Below, in pieces: positions 10,041-22,560 of a DNA stretch of 64,000 bases. Source of the stretch: Heterodera schachtii (taxonomy: Eukaryota; Nematoda; Chromadorea; Rhabditida; Heteroderidae); NCBI GenBank assembly GCA_023374025.1, contig SIJG01000091.1, positions 257,994 through 321,993 of the forward strand, written 5' to 3'. Position 1 is the first letter of the stretch. Every line of letters starts with the position of its first letter. The notes under the pieces are model-generated. The model was not told the origin of the DNA and made no database searches. It saw nothing but the letters and a program-made list of their open reading frames with translations. The translations under genes were made by a program, and so were the position numbers.

Positions 10041-10730
10041 ATAAATTTAATTAATTTTAATCTATAATCAATTTTGAAAATTCTTATTACAATATATGTA
10101 TTTTTAATTTCATTAAACGGGACAATTCAAAGAAAGGAATTTAAACATCACTTTGCCAAATTAAAAATAGGCGCCGTTTCGCGACGCCACCTACTCGATT
10201 TAAATGCATTAAACATTAAAAAGACATTTTAAATGCAATTTTCTCAAATTTGTAAATTGAGAAAAATATAAATTATTTTTTTTTTATTGAATTAATTGTG
10301 TCGCTCAAGACTAATTTAGCATTTTTGTTCAAAATTTGATTTTATAAGCATAAAATTGCTTTATATGCCAAAATTTTACATTTGTTTGGGGAAAAGTTTC
10401 TAATTTTTTAAGGAAATACTATTTTTTTTATATTCAAATTTAAATGAAATGAATTAAAAAATAAGGATTTGCCTGACCAAGAGTTTGTAAAAAACGATAA
10501 TTATATAATGACGGAATTAATTAAAATTATTATTAAAAATAAATTATTATAGATTATTTTTCTATCGTTAATTAGCCTAAAATCTTCTACGAATAACGAA
10601 AGAATTGATTAAAAATAATTTATGTCAATAATTTTAGATTATTTGAATTTCATTACAAAAGAACATTTTAAAATATTTTAGAAAATAATTTAAAAAGCAA
10701 AAAAATTGATTATCAATACTTCTCTAAAAA

Positions 10731-12591
10731 ATGGCAGCAATTAACACCAGCTCAGACAATGCGGTAAATTAATTAAATTATCTAAAAAATTATTATTAAT
10801 TATCGTACATAAAAAATACGAAGATTTAAAAAATACCAAATAATTTTTCAGCTTTATTTGGCTTACCGTTCTGTCGGTCCGTCCGCCGATTTGATTGTGC
10901 CGGCCGTTGCGCTGAATTTGGTTGCGTTGGTTGGCATTTTGTTGAACGGCACAGTTTTGGTGGTCACTGTCAAATCCAGGCAAATGCCATGGCATTTTTA
11001 GATATTTAAATTTCTTTTAATTAATCTAATTTTAATATTTCAATTTGACATTTTCAGTTCCCTCCGCGGCTCCGCCAATTTTCTGATGGCACTGATTTGT
11101 CTTTGTGAATTGGTCCACCAAATTGGGCACACTTTTTTACTATTTGTTGTCATTTCGGGCACAAATTTTGTCAGTTCGCTCACTGCTGACTTAATTATGG
11201 CGGTAAATTTTGAATTTTAAATATTTTTTATTTAATTTTCAATTTATTAGCCTTCAATTTTTGCGGTGAATTGTGGCTATATGGCAATGCTTTGTGCTGC
11301 GATTGACCGACTTTTTGCTGTCGTTTCGCCATTTAAGTATAGAAAATTTATTAAAATTTGAATTACATTTTAATTACATATTTTACAGACATTTGGCCAT
11401 TTTCACCAAATATAAATTACCATATTTGCTTGGCCATTTGTTCTTTTGCACAATTTACGGTGCATTTTTATTGAATTATGTGCTTTCAAATGCATTCGAA
11501 AATGCGGGAAAGTAATTCTAATATTTGAATCAAATAAATAATTATTATTATACCAAAATAATAAAATTTATATTTTTTAATTTCATTTAATTTGATTTAT
11601 TAATTTTAAATATAAATTATTTTAAATAAATAAACTTTTGGTTTTTAGTCCAACCACTGGTTCAATATCAGGAATTTTTGATGGTCCCATCGGACGTAAA
11701 GTCTTTTCCCTCACATTTATTCTCAACTTGTTCAGCATTTGCTGTTACGTTGCCATTTTTGTGACCATCAGACGCAAAAATGGCGGTAAATTCTTTGGCA
11801 TTTTGGCATAATTCCGACAAAATTCAAATTTTATTTTACAGTATCCCAACAGACGAACACACGACTATTACGTTCATTAGTGATCATCTTAACAATTAGC
11901 ATTGGTGGATATTTGGTTTCTTTGTCTATGTTTCAAATTTTGGATGTAATTGGCCCAAGCTTAAGGTGAAAATTTGTGGATTTTAATCTCCTATTTTAAA
12001 AATAATTTTTCAAGATCCCCAATTCGAATTTGGCAATTTGAATTTTTTATTGCCATTTTTTTGAACGCTACCGCGGGATCAAATGCAATTGTGCTTTATT
12101 TTAGCAGGTATTTTAAGCTTTTTCTAAATTATTAAAATTATTTTATTTTAAAGCACTGAATATCGTCATAACTTTAAAAAAGAATTTCGCGCAATGAGTG
12201 AACGCTTTGGCAACAAAAATGGTAATAGATTTAAATGTTCAAATTTTAGAGTTGCGCAGCTCCGGGTACCCGACCAACTTCAAATCCGGTTCCCAGGATT
12301 TTAAGGCCTTATTTGGAACTCGACTCAGTTGATCCGGGTACAACCGGGTTCAAAAATAATTAATTGAAATTTTTAGTTTTCCAATACACGGTTGAACCCG
12401 TTATTCGGATCCGGTTGGAAAACTTGGAACCAGACCCAGATCCGGATCTTCTAAATGCCGGGACCTATTTTTGCCAAAATATCCGGAACAATTCAACTAT
12501 ATTTATATATTTTGCCATAGAATGCCAATTAAAATGAATTTTCCTTTTAGCTGTTCAACCCATCCATTTGGTGAACAATTACATTCCTTAA
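10731..12591 (+). CDS. Srsx-like 7TM chemoreceptor, copy A
   Basis: Ten exons: 10731-10763, 10852-10979, 11058-11202, 11251-11336, 11389-11511, 11649-11785, 11842-11965, 12015-12107, 12154-12221, 12551-12591. They join in phase to 325 residues. The protein has a short N-terminus with an NTS glycosylation site, TM1 ending LLNGTVLVVTV, a SLRGSANFLMAL loop into TM2, IDRLFAVVSPF at the end of TM3 (the DRY-equivalent), an ITIGGY-type TM6, and TM7 with GSNAIVLYFSSTEYR before a basic tail. The last two features are typical of the nematode Srsx chemoreceptor family. Intron 2 uses a GC donor (AG|GCAAAT). Exon 6 is more diverged than in copies B, D and E (GSISGIFDGPIGRK). Intron 9 holds a CCGGGTACCCG-rich repeat. 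Probably a plasma-membrane odorant or chemical receptor; the ligand is unknown. Confidence 0.85.
12244..12530. repeat. CCGGGTACCCG-rich repeat in intron 9 of copy A
   Basis: Begins AGAGTTGCGCAGCTCCGGG and contains ACCCGGTT- and GATCCGGGT-type words. Related copies fill intron 9 of copy D (29320-29600), the tail fragment (29725-30035) and the pseudogene (25676-25800), and one lies downstream of copy B (19641-19935). It therefore entered before several of the gene duplications. Confidence 0.6.
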
Positions 12592-13430
12592 ATCCAATTG
12601 CATATGAAAGCGTTTAACAGCAGCTGATGAATTGTAAACAAAGCTTTTTAAAAAACGTTAGTTCCAAGTTAATATAGTAAAACGATGTAAAAGACATATT
12701 TTAATTGTGAGATTGTGACTGAAATAATCATTCGACATTTGTTTCATTAGTGATCATTGTTGTATGGCTTGAAATTTCAATTTGATTTGAATATGAAAAT
12801 GTAAAATTTGCGTTCAAAAAACTTTTGATTGGACTCGAGGAAAGATTCGGTGGTCATTTCGAGAATGTGAAGCATAATTTTTTAGTGTTTTGAAAATTCT
12901 TTTTTGAGATTGCATGCTCTCTCATTATTGAGAGCCCGAGCTCGCCAAAATGATGGGAAAAATGCGAATAAATTACCAAAGTCACATTAGTTTTGTTGAA
13001 TCGGAAATCCAAACTGTAAATGTCCTGAATGTTTTTGGGTTTTGAAAATTTATGTTTAGTAAATCTTTTTTTTTTAAATTTTACTGGTTGCTGGGGGAAG
13101 CAGCGACTTTTATTTAATTTATCTTGAGCAGGAGCACTGACAGTGGATTACCAATTTTGACATCCATCAATTAGCAGGGCTTCCATTTTTCTGAAATACA
13201 TCTTTTTTTCCTGGATTCTCTATAGCCTAATTAGTAGGAAAAATACTTTCTGTATTGTGTTTGCGAACAAAAAATCGGGACTTTTATTTATTCTCGTACA
13301 TAATATTTTCGTGTCTTATATTCTTTCATTTTTTCAAAATTGTGTTTCTTTAATAAACTTATTAAATTTCTTATTATTCAAATTTTTTGACTAACGAATT
13401 CAATCGGATTATAAAAAAGCTCTTAATTTA
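12592..13430. other. 3' flank of copy A, shared with other copies
   Basis: No gene was recognised. Blocks such as AAACGATGTAAAAGACATAT and TCATTGTTGTATGGCTTGAA recur after copy B (18840-19460) and after the tail fragment (30082-30430), so the duplicated unit extends several hundred bases past the stop. 13200-13290 resembles one end of the MITE at 2479-3111, reversed. Confidence 0.6.
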
Positions 13431-13431
13431 T

Positions 13432-13650
13432 TTATTCACGAGATGGGGTACTTGGCTTAGTGCAGCGCTGTATTATTGTGAACATTTCGATTAAATTGCG
13501 GCAATTGTTGAATGTTTCAACCAGAGCGATTCCGACGCCATAAAAAATCGCAAAATTCATTAAAAACCAAATTTGCAGGCGGATTTGGCATTTATTCGGG
13601 CGAATTTTGACTATTTGCCTGACGCAATTGATAAGCACGCAACCTCTCAC
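13432..13650 (-). other. possible terminal exon of an unidentified minus-strand gene
   Basis: Open on the minus strand to a TAA. It contains a hydrophobic stretch (LQIWFLMNFAIFYGVGIALV) and a polar Thr/Pro/Ser C-terminus. It could be the last membrane helix of a different receptor, but no upstream exon with matching phase was found. It is not obviously related to the Srsx array. Confidence 0.25.
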
Positions 13651-14059
13651 TCATGGAAAGTTAAAATAATGTTACATTCTGAATTATTTCCATCTTTTAA
13701 GAAATTAGGGGAAAATTCTCAAGGTTTTCGGCAGTGACCTTACTGTTGACCCACTCGCGCATCCATTCAGATTTGGATTTAATTTTAGGTATAATCAAAA
13801 TCTTTTCTTAATATAGTTTATATTTTATTTATTTATGACCAATTTATTGCACTTTTGGTCAAATTGTCAATATATGCTTCGGGAAAAATTTGTAGATTTG
13901 ATTGCAATTTGTTAGTTTTTCAAAAAGTAACAAAGTTGATGCTTTTAAGACGTCTCTTCCGGGGACGAGTACCGCCGACAACAAACCCGCTGAATCCCGC
14001 TACATTGACGGTGCCAGCACATATCTTTGAAATAGATGAAAAAATTGACCGTTTCATGA

Positions 14060-14176
14060 CCAAATCGAAATTTAGAAGACCCGAATGTTGTCTGTACGAT
14101 GTGTCACAAAGCCGGACACATTGCGCAGAACTGCGCCAGCGTTGGACCCGGTCGTGTGAATGGGAAGAAACGTTGA
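14060..14176 (+). other. fragment with a CCHC zinc knuckle
   Basis: One frame reads VCTMCHKAGHIAQNC, a C-x2-C-x4-H-x4-C zinc knuckle, and then a short basic tail to TGA at 14174-14176. Such knuckles occur in cellular RNA-binding proteins and in Gag proteins of retroelements. The frame closes upstream at 14059 and I could not join a preceding exon confidently. It may be the last exon of a gene or a captured fragment. Confidence 0.35.
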
Positions 14177-14189
14177 TCAACAGATCAGA

Positions 14190-15460
14190 GAGAATGGACG
14201 GAAGAAAGAAGCATCATCGAGAGTTGGAGAGAGTTTGCCGCCTTGAAAAAATTAGGTATATGTATGCGTATGTACTTGCTACTGCTTGTTCTGTACCTAA
14301 CTGCTCTTTTGGTCAATCAATCGATATTTGTCTCACCGTCTGCCCGCCACCAACTTTGTTAGTGAATAATTCTTTCTATGCATGGGAAATAGCCGAATGA
14401 GCAGGGAATGGCGGAATGGTCATACAAATTCCTTTCTTTCTTATTCTCTTGTGCTATTTCTTCCCTTTTATTTCAGCGTTCACACAATACGATTGAGCAA
14501 ATTTTCTTTCCTTTGTTTTCTCACTTTGCAACATGTTCAGTCATTTCAAAATCCACTTTCTTTTCCACCCCATTCGTCGGACTTTGTTTTTTCTTCCTTT
14601 TTCATGAGAGTCGACCCCTTTCTTTTCTCTATGCTGTTCCCCCCTTTTTATCACTCATGATCCCCTCCCAACGCATTCCTGATCAATCGATAATCATCAA
14701 TCAATCAATGATAGAAAATTAAAAGTGAATGTTGATTACAGATTAAACAAAACATTTTTTGTCTCTCTTGTTCCATTTGTTGCCTCTGCTGTGCTCCGAA
14801 ATTTATTTGTTAAAATGATATATTATCGAAACTGTTTAGAATTGTGCCTACAAAACATGCTTTTGTTCATTCATCCATATATGTGTAACCACCACACAAT
14901 TTTTTTTTTTTGCTCGTATAATAAACATTTTTCCTTTTCAATTTTGAATTTTTTAATTATTGCGGTTAAACAATTAAGGAAGCCAATTAGGTAATAAAAA
15001 GGAGGCTGCCTGACCACAAATTTCTTAAATTAGCTTAAACATAAAATTGACAATTTTGTTTCAAAAACTGAAACTATAAGAAAATTTTTATGCCGGACAC
15101 CTCATATCCCAAAGTTTTTTAATGTGTGCAAAAAATCAAAAAATGCATTTATTGATAAAAAAAAATTTAATTGGTAGAAGACAAAATGATTATTAAATTA
15201 TAAGCAGGGCTGCAAAAATATGAATCTAAATATGCAAATAAAATTGCCAAATATGCATCAAATATAAAAACATAAAAATTATACGAGCCATGATTGATAG
15301 AGTATGTGACAATTTCGTTGCGCATCTGAAAGGGCAGCTTATCTTATTTATGCTAAAGCGAAGTTCAATTGTGAAATTGGGCCATAAAATCGAATTCGTG
15401 TTTTTTTAGATTAGAGCGATCAGAATGGATGCATCTCTTTTAGTTTCAGACAATGTAATG
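14190..15460. other. T-rich stretch without recognised genes
   Basis: Pyrimidine-rich tracts make long but meaningless Phe/Ser frames. 15200-15290 contains AAATATGCA words like the ends of hAT-type MITEs. Nothing else is supportable. Confidence 0.5.
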
Positions 15461-15469
15461 CACACCAAA

Positions 15470-15740
15470 AGCATATCTCCTCCTCCCAATTACCATTTCG
15501 GCACAACCTCCTTGAAAACTCGTCCAGATTCTCGCTCAAATTCGAATGAATACCCAAAAACCTTCCAGCCGATGACTGCGCCAAAATTTTATCGTGCCAA
15601 ATTTAGATTCATCAATTTGGACGTGGCGATTCGGGCCGCCCATTTCTTAGGATAATCGACAAGAGCACGAAGACATACTTCCCGACAATAGTGTTAAGCC
15701 CAGTTGGTGCAAGTTGATTAGCCTATGTTCAATCCATGTG
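15470..15740 (-). pseudogene. second Merlin-like transposase relic, holding the MITE empty site
   Basis: Homologous base by base to 6966-7203 (GGCGGCCCGAATCGCCACGT on the minus strand) but with a one-base deletion that breaks the IDESKFG frame. Near 15740 it contains a single GCTATGTC where the other copy carries the 445-bp MITE between duplicated octamers, so it preserves the pre-insertion state. Confidence 0.7.
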
Positions 15741-16012
15741 CTATGTCGATTAATTTGTTTCAATTAAAATGAAAATTAGAAAAATAAATGTAATAACTTC
15801 ATTTGCATAAAATTATTCTCGAAATGTTGTATAATTTTTTCTTTAATAATTTCCAAGAAGATTAAGATTAAATTTTTACTTATCCAAATCAATAATAAAT
15901 TCTCATTTTAATGTTAATTGCAAATTAATATCCAAAATGATTAGAATTATTTGTCCAGCTCAATAAAAATTCTTTAATCAGCAGCTGTAAGTATGGCATT
16001 TTCTTATAAAAA

Positions 16013-16470
16013 TTAATTACATTTCATCGTAGACAATGCGACAGTAAAATACACAAAAAGTAATAAAATGCCGTCGCTGAATGGGACCGATTGTGCCATA
16101 TCAAGAGAAAAGGAAAATAGGCAAATAAAAAAAGTGCGAATGAATTCTAAAACATCATTTCGTTGTAAATTAATTTGGGTTTGGCATTTTGTAAGCGATT
16201 GTTGCGCATTTGTTGAATTTAAGCGCTTTTTATTGCTTTTACTCGCACACAATGCCGTGTGGATTATGGCACAATCGAACTCCTACGGCGACGGCATTTT
16301 ATTATTATTTTTTGTGTATTTCACTGTCGGATTGTCCATTGTTCAATTGTCCTCACTGTCGGATTGTGCCTTTAAGGGTGCTAGCCTAAATCCTTTCATA
16401 AATTCCGCTATTAAATTGACCCCATTTAATTGCACAATAAATTTGAAAATGCAATTTAACACAGATTAAA
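16013..16470. repeat. inverted repeat encoding a similar hydrophobic peptide on both strands
   Basis: 16020-16110 (read on minus) and 16260-16345 (read on +) are about 80% identical. Both read MAQS, then a few variable residues, then DGILLLF and YFTV. Outer arms continue: 16482-16521 is an almost perfect inverted copy of 16855-16895 (AAATGCCAAACTTTCACCTG). The peptide resembles one membrane helix, but no adjoining exons were found. Confidence 0.55.
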
Positions 16471-16749
16471 TGTAATTCATTTTTATAAGAAAATGCCAAA
16501 CTTTCACCTGTTGGTTAATAAGAATTTTTATTGAGTTGGACCAATAAATCTAATCATTTTTGGATATTAAATTTGCTTATTTTTTGGTTCAATTTTTAGA
16601 TTCTATTATTTTTTATTAACCTTTTTATTTTTTGTCAAACAAAAAATTTTCATTTAATTTAAATTTACGTTTGAAAACAAAAATAAAATCTTTGAAATTT
16701 TTTGTATTTTTCCTTTGAACACTTCCGATTTGCGTCCCGGACAAATGTT

Positions 16750-16900
16750 TTTTCTTGGCTCAAATAAACGGTAATTCTTATGTCGAAATTGTGACAATTT
16801 GAAATTTAATTAAAATTGGGGGGCGTTGGCACAAAATGTCGGTCAATTTGCCCAAACCAACAGGTGAAAGTTTGGCATTTTCTTATAAAAATTAATTAGA
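16750..16900 (+). promoter_or_regulatory. receptor-gene upstream module of copy B
   Basis: A diverged version of the module (AAACGGTAATTCTTATGTCG, GAAATTTAATTAAAA), followed by GGTGAAAGTTTGGCATTTTC and a TTATAAAA box at 16881. The GGTGAAA...GGCATTTTCTTATAAAA string also precedes copy E at 34808. It is a plausible core promoter, but the distance to the ATG is over 400 bases. Confidence 0.35.
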
Positions 16901-17020
16901 TTTATCAATGTTAAATCCAATGGGGCCATTCAAAGAAAAGAATTTAACAATCATCACATTGTCAAATTAATTAATTTCCAAATGTGTTACACATAAAAAG
17001 TCACAAAATGAGATTATTAC

Positions 17021-17203
17021 TAGGGCTGCGTTTTTAAAATTTTAAAAGGAAAAATCCAGGCTCTTCGAGAAATAAACCAACATTATGTATTTTGATCAAG
17101 AGTTTTTACGTGTTTTGCTACCTAAAAAGCGTTAATAAAATTTTTTATTTGGCTTTTTAGGTGCCTATTTTTCGGTTTTTTGTGCATAAAAATCGCAGCC
17201 CTA
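17021..17203. mobile_element. hAT-like MITE just upstream of copy B
   Basis: Ends TAGGGCTGCGTTTTTA and TAAAAATCGCAGCCCTA, flanked by ATTATTAC on the left and a slightly altered ATTTTAC on the right. It ends 97 bases before the receptor ATG. The same termini occur at 54223-54782 and, less exactly, at 48032-48440. Confidence 0.75.
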
Positions 17204-17300
17204 ATTTTACGAGTGACAGGCGCCACAATTTCACTTTTGAACGATTTGAATTTTATTTTAACATAAATAAAAATTCAATTCTTTTCCAAATTTTTATAAA

Positions 17301-18840
17301 ATGGCATCGATTAATGCCAGCTCAAATGATCAGGTAAATAATAAAGAAATAATTTTGTTTTGAATAATAAAATATTCAATTTCAAAAGTTACTCTAACAA
17401 TAATCTTGAGCTATTATTAAAAAGAATTTTCAGCTTTATTTGGCCTATCGTTTCGCCGGTCCCTCCGCCGATTTGATTGTGCCGGCCGTTGCGCTGTATT
17501 TGGTTGCGTTCATTGGCATTATGTTGAACGGCACAGTTTTAGTGGTCACTGTCAAATCCAGGCAAATGCCATGGCATTTTTAAACATCTTAATTTTATTT
17601 AGTTAATTTAAATTTCTCATTTTTCAGTTCCCTCCGTGGCTCCGTTAATTTTCTGATGGCATTGATTTGTTTCTGTGAATTGGTCCACCAAATTGGGCAC
17701 ACTTTTTTCCTATATATTGTAATTTCGGGCACAAATTTTGTCAGTTTTCTCACTGCTGACTTAATTATGGCGGTAAACTCTGATTTTTTTTAATTACATT
17801 TTTCATTTTTAGCCAATGATTTTTGCTATAAATTGTGGCTTAATGGCAATGTTTTGTGCTGCTTTTGATCGCCTTTTTGCTATTTCATTGCCATTTAAGT
17901 ATGGAAATTATTCTACAACTATTAATGAACCCTTTTTATTTTTATTTGTTTCAATTTTTTCCTTTTTTAGACATTCCTCCATTTTCACTAAATACAAATT
18001 CCCATATTTGCTTGGCCATCTGTTAATTTGTGTAATTTATGGTGCATTTTCATTGAATTATGTGCTCGCTTATGCATTCGAAAATGCGGGAAAGTATGGC
18101 GCAATTTAAATCAAAAATTAATAAGTATTTTAAATGTTTTTTAGTCCAACTACCGGTTTTGTGGCCGAAAGTTTGGTGGGCTCTGTTGGGAATAAATTCT
18201 TCGCTGGCACATTATTGCTTTCATTGTGCAGTATCTTCTGTTACATAGCCATTTTTGTAATTATCCGATACAAAAATGGCGGTAAAATTCTTTGGCATTT
18301 TGCCATAATGCAGACAATTCACATTTTATTTACAGTAACCCAACAGACGAACACAAGAGTTTTACGGTCATTGGTCATTATTTTATCGATTAGTATCGGC
18401 GGCTATTCGATCAATCCGGTCATATTTCAATTACTGTACGCATCTGGCTATGTTTTTGGGTAAATAAAAAAAAAAATTTTTGGGTTTTATTTTTTTAAAG
18501 ACATCCGATACGAAATTGGCAATTTGAGTGTTTTCTTGCCACTCTGTTGAATGCTGCCGCTGGGTCAAATGCAATTGTGCTTTATTTTAGCAGGTCTTTT
18601 TTTTAATTGACTGAATTTTTTAAATAATTAAAACTTTTTCATTTAAAGCACGGAATATCGTCAGAATTTTCAAAAGGAATTTCGCGCAATGATTGAACGC
18701 TTTGGCAACAGAAATGGTAATAATTTAAATGTTAGAGTTGCGTTGCTCCGGCTTTTGAACTTTTAGCTGTTCAACCCATCCATTTGGTGAACAATGTCAA
18801 CAAAACGAAAATAACATTAACATTCGTTAAATCCAATTGA
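17301..18840 (+). CDS. Srsx-like 7TM chemoreceptor, copy B
   Basis: Ten exons: 17301-17333, 17434-17561, 17628-17772, 17813-17898, 17971-18093, 18145-18281, 18336-18459, 18501-18593, 18649-18716, 18767-18840. They give 336 residues, with exon lengths identical to copy A except the last. Landmarks are TM1 LNGTVLVVTV, TM2 SLRGSVNFLMAL, TM3 end FDRLFAISLPFKY, TM6 ISIGGYSINP, and TM7 GSNAIVLYFSSTEYR. The C-terminal tail VNKTKITLTFVKSN differs from the other copies. Intron 2 again has a GC donor at 17562. Introns are the shortest of the array, with no large insertion. No frameshift or stop, so presumably functional. Confidence 0.87.
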
Positions 18841-18904
18841 GTATGAAACCGTTGAACAACAGTTGAAATGATAAACAAATAAAAATATTAATTCCAAGTT
18901 AATT

Positions 18905-18910
18905 AATAAA
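18905..18910 (+). terminator. poly(A) signal of copy B
   Basis: AATAAA lies 65 bases after the stop codon at 18840. Confidence 0.5.
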
Positions 18911-18929
18911 CGATGTAAACGAGATATAT

Positions 18930-20454
18930 TAATTGGGAGAAGTGCCCGGATTTAGGGGCGAAAAAGTCCAAAACAAGGACCTAAATAGGGGCAAAAAATT
19001 CGCGAAATAGGGGGCGAAAAAGTTTCAAATGTAGGGGAGAAATTTATTAAATTGCTGTTTTTTTCTATGTAAATAATAAGTTAAAAGCTAAAGCAAACAA
19101 TTTATTCATTGATTACAGTTACAAATAATAATTTATATTCGAAATTTTTGAATACATTTTTCCAAAATAAATCAAATTTCAAAAATCAAAATTTTGACAA
19201 GAAAGAAAATAAATTACAAAAATTTTGAGTGTGACTGAAGTAATCAGTCGACATTTGTTTCATTAGGGGGTCATTGTTGTATGGCTTGAAATTGCTAATA
19301 ATTTAATTGCGAAAATGGAAAATTTTCAAGGAATCACTAATTTTGAAGAAATGCATTCAAGAAAAAAAAAGCTTTTGGTTGGACTTGAGCAAAGATTCGG
19401 TCATTTGGAGAATGAGAAGTAGGTATATATTGTTTAGTTGTTTTTAAAATTATTTTTTGAGATTGCATGCTCTTTAACATTCTTGGACCCGCGATAAAAT
19501 ATTTTTGGAAAGGACACTAATCATTAGGGTTGTAAATTTTATGGACTAAAAATACCAAATATGGACTAAAAAGCTCAAAAATGGCCAAATATGGACCAAA
19601 AAATGAATTATGAACTGCCAAAAACAAATTTTCAAATTTTTGAGTTGCGCAATTCCGGGTATTCGACCGGGTCCAGACCCGGATGCCCGGCTTTTTCAAC
19701 ACCCTGACCCGGTCCCGACTTAAAGGCCTATGTTCAGAACCCGACCCTTGTTGATACGAGTATAAATAATCTAAAATGAATTTTAAATTTTTTCCAAGTG
19801 CCTGTTGAACTCGGTATCGTGAAGACAAATTTGGACCCAGACTCAGACCCGGCTCTTCTAAATACCCGGGCCTATTTTTGCCAATTTATCGGAAGGGCTC
19901 AACCATATTTTTATATATTTTTACTAGAATACCAAAATAAATGGCAATGATACTCTGATTTGTGAGCATGTTACGACAAAACATTATTGAAACTGCGCCG
20001 CTTTATATCATTCCCCCTCCTAAAAAGCCAAGTACAATAATCGATTCCTAATCGGAAATTGCACCAATAAGCAAATCGGTGCTAGATCACTCACAAAAAG
20101 TGCAAAAATCAAAAATCTGATTTTTCCTATGATTTTTTGTATAAATTTTTGTAATTTTAAATATGTTAAAATTTAATTAAATTGATGCTTAAATGCACAT
20201 TATTCAAAAAGGTTTTTTTGGATCTCGAGTAAAAATAATTAAAATTTTACCTAATATTAAATATAATCATTAACGGAGATTACTTTGCATTAATTTTTTA
20301 ATTTTTGAGTTTCAATGGCGACTATAAAATTTACAAAATAAAGTCTAAGCATAGGCCTAGACCCAAGCAATTTAGCTTGAGTTGAAGCGGATACATTCAT
20401 TCCATTTATCAGTTCATTTTTTAATTTTCGTCCATTTGTAATTGAACTTTAAAA
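18930..20454. other. 3' flank of copy B with repeats
   Basis: The shared receptor tail is interrupted at about 18940-19225 by a GGGGCGAAAAAGT-type repeat. 19505-19640 is an ATGGACTAAAAA repeat, and 19641-19935 is a copy of the CCGGGTACCCG repeat. 20335-20390 holds degenerate CTAAGC/GCCTAG words. No gene was recognised. Confidence 0.5.
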
Positions 20455-21646
20455 TAGGGTTGCTCCCCGTCCCCGAGCTCCCCGGTCCCCGACCCCGATC
20501 CCCGACTTTTTTGGGCCTATTCCCCGCCCCGACCCCCGACATATCGCTCCCCGAGGTCCCCGGCCCCCGACTTTTTACCCCCCGACTCCCCGACCCTAAT
20601 TCGGGGAATTGGGGACTCCGAGCATTGAAAAATTTAAAAAGTTAATTCAACAACGAAGGGGGGAAAGGTTGAAATTTATGAAAATTTGAACAATTTTCTT
20701 AATATTAATTAATTAAAAATTCGAAAGACTTTTCGACGGCACCTATCGGCACCACCGGCCCTCCAAAACTCCAAATTTTTTGTCAGATTTTGTCCAAAAA
20801 TGACGAATTTTTGCAATTTTTTGGGCCATTTTTTTTTCAGAAAATTAAGCAGGGTTCGCAGATCTAAGGCTTTAGCCTCATGGAAACCGCAAAATAAAAA
20901 TTTTTTTTTAATAAAAATATGCTAAAAACATGGTCAAAATTCTTAATTTTTCCCCCGGCGGCGCCTATCGGCACCGCCGTACCATAAAAATCCTTTATTT
21001 TTAGCAAAAAATTGCTTAAATTGGTCATGGACAATCAAAAATATCACATTTGAACATTTTAAACGTCTTTTGAAGAAAATGAGGCTTTTTGACCCAAAAT
21101 GAGGCTTTTGCCAAGAAAAAAACTGAATTAATACCAGTGCATTTTTACTCCCGTTTTTTTTTGTAAAATTTCCGGGAGCTGGAGCGGGAGTTCAAAATTT
21201 TCAGGGACGGGAGTCCCGAGCAGGAATCCCGTAAAAATCCCGCGAGAGTCCCGATCCCGACGGGCTCTAATTAACACCAAGCCCGAAAAATAAGATTTTA
21301 GTATCAAAATATGAACATTTTTAATAAACAGAATATAGTCGCTACCCCAAATCAGAACATTCTTATAAATAAGAACAAATGGAAGTCCTGGTACAAAGGC
21401 CAGCTTGGATTCACTCTTACTGGCATTAACGAAATCAGATGATTAAAATGAAAAAAAAAAAAGATTTACGAGCATTTAAAAAGAAAAAATGGTTTTTTTG
21501 GGTTAAAATAAAATTTGGTCATTCCCCGATCGGGGTCCCCGATCCCCGACAATTGAGCTCCTCCCCGCCCCGACCCCCGACATGTCGCCCCCCGAGGTCC
21601 CCGGCCCCCGACATTTTGCCCCCCGAGGGCTCGGGGAGCAACCCTA
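20455..21646. mobile_element. 1.2-kb hAT-like element with CCCCGA-rich ends
   Basis: Inverted ends TAGGGTTGCTCCCC and GGGGAGCAACCCTA, flanked by CTTTAAAA at 20447-20454 and 21647-21654. Both subterminal regions are arrays of CCCCGACCCCCGA-type words. The interior holds two copies of the GGCGCCTATCGGCACCGCC palindrome (20737-20760, 20955-20979) and a CGGGA-rich block (21170-21270). No transposase. Confidence 0.85.
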
Positions 21647-21948
21647 CTTTAAAACATTAAAAAATTTGAAAGTAATCTGGATAATATTTTAAGAATTTTG
21701 AAAAATTTACAAATCCAATTCCGTTCAAAATTTAAGAAATTGAAAACAAATTCATTCGTAAGAAAAATTTACGAATTGGAAAAAATGAATTGAATAAAAC
21801 TAATTGCCAAATTGTGAACTCCATTTTCTGAATTAAAATATTTAGGCAAAAAAAAAAACAGAACAAATATCGCTGCTAGTTCGTTTTGATAAAAACCGCC
21901 ACAAGATAGAATACAGTTAAAATGCGAGCAAAATTCCACAATACATAC

Positions 21949-22552
21949 CAGGGATGGCATTCCGAGGCCCCAAAAATTTTCGGAAATCGGAATTCCGGGG
22001 GTCAAAAATTTTTCGGAAATCGGAATTCCGAGGCCCAAAAATTTTTCGGAAGTCGGAAATCGAAAATTTTTCAAAAATAAAAATTTTCTAAATATTTTAA
22101 TAGGCTAAATTTTTTGATTCTTAACCAGGTAAAAGGTGATTTCACAAATGTTTTAGATATATTCGCTTGAAAAAGTATTCAATGATTTTCATCAAGTTTT
22201 TTTGCAGCGCGCTTTTTTCAACGAATTTTAGGAAAAAGGGGTGGGGCAGAGCGTCCGGCGGTGCCGATAGGCGCCTGGGAAAAATTTTGTAATTTTTAAT
22301 GCGATTAGTTAAGAGATTTTGTCCAAAAATGACCAAATTTAGCGATTTTTTATGAACAAAATTGTACAAAAATTACTAATTTTTTGAAAAAAAAATTCAA
22401 AAAAAAATTTCCGAAAATTTCCGACTTTTTATCAAAAATTTCGAAAATCGGAAGTCGGAATTCCGACGACCAAAATTTTTTGGAAATCGGAATTCCGACC
22501 CTAAAAATGTAGGAAATCGGAAGTCGGAAATCGGAATTCCGTGCCATCCCTG
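21949..22552. mobile_element. hAT-like MITE with GGAATTCCG repeats
   Basis: Ends CAGGGATGGCATTCCG and CGGAATTCCGTGCCATCCCTG (right end 21 bp, first base included), flanked by ATACATAC at 21941-21948 and 22553-22560. Subterminal AAATCGGAATTCCG repeats are inverted between the halves. It contains the palindrome family GGTGCCGATAGGCGCC at about 22258. Confidence 0.88.
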
Positions 22553-22560
22553 ATACATAC

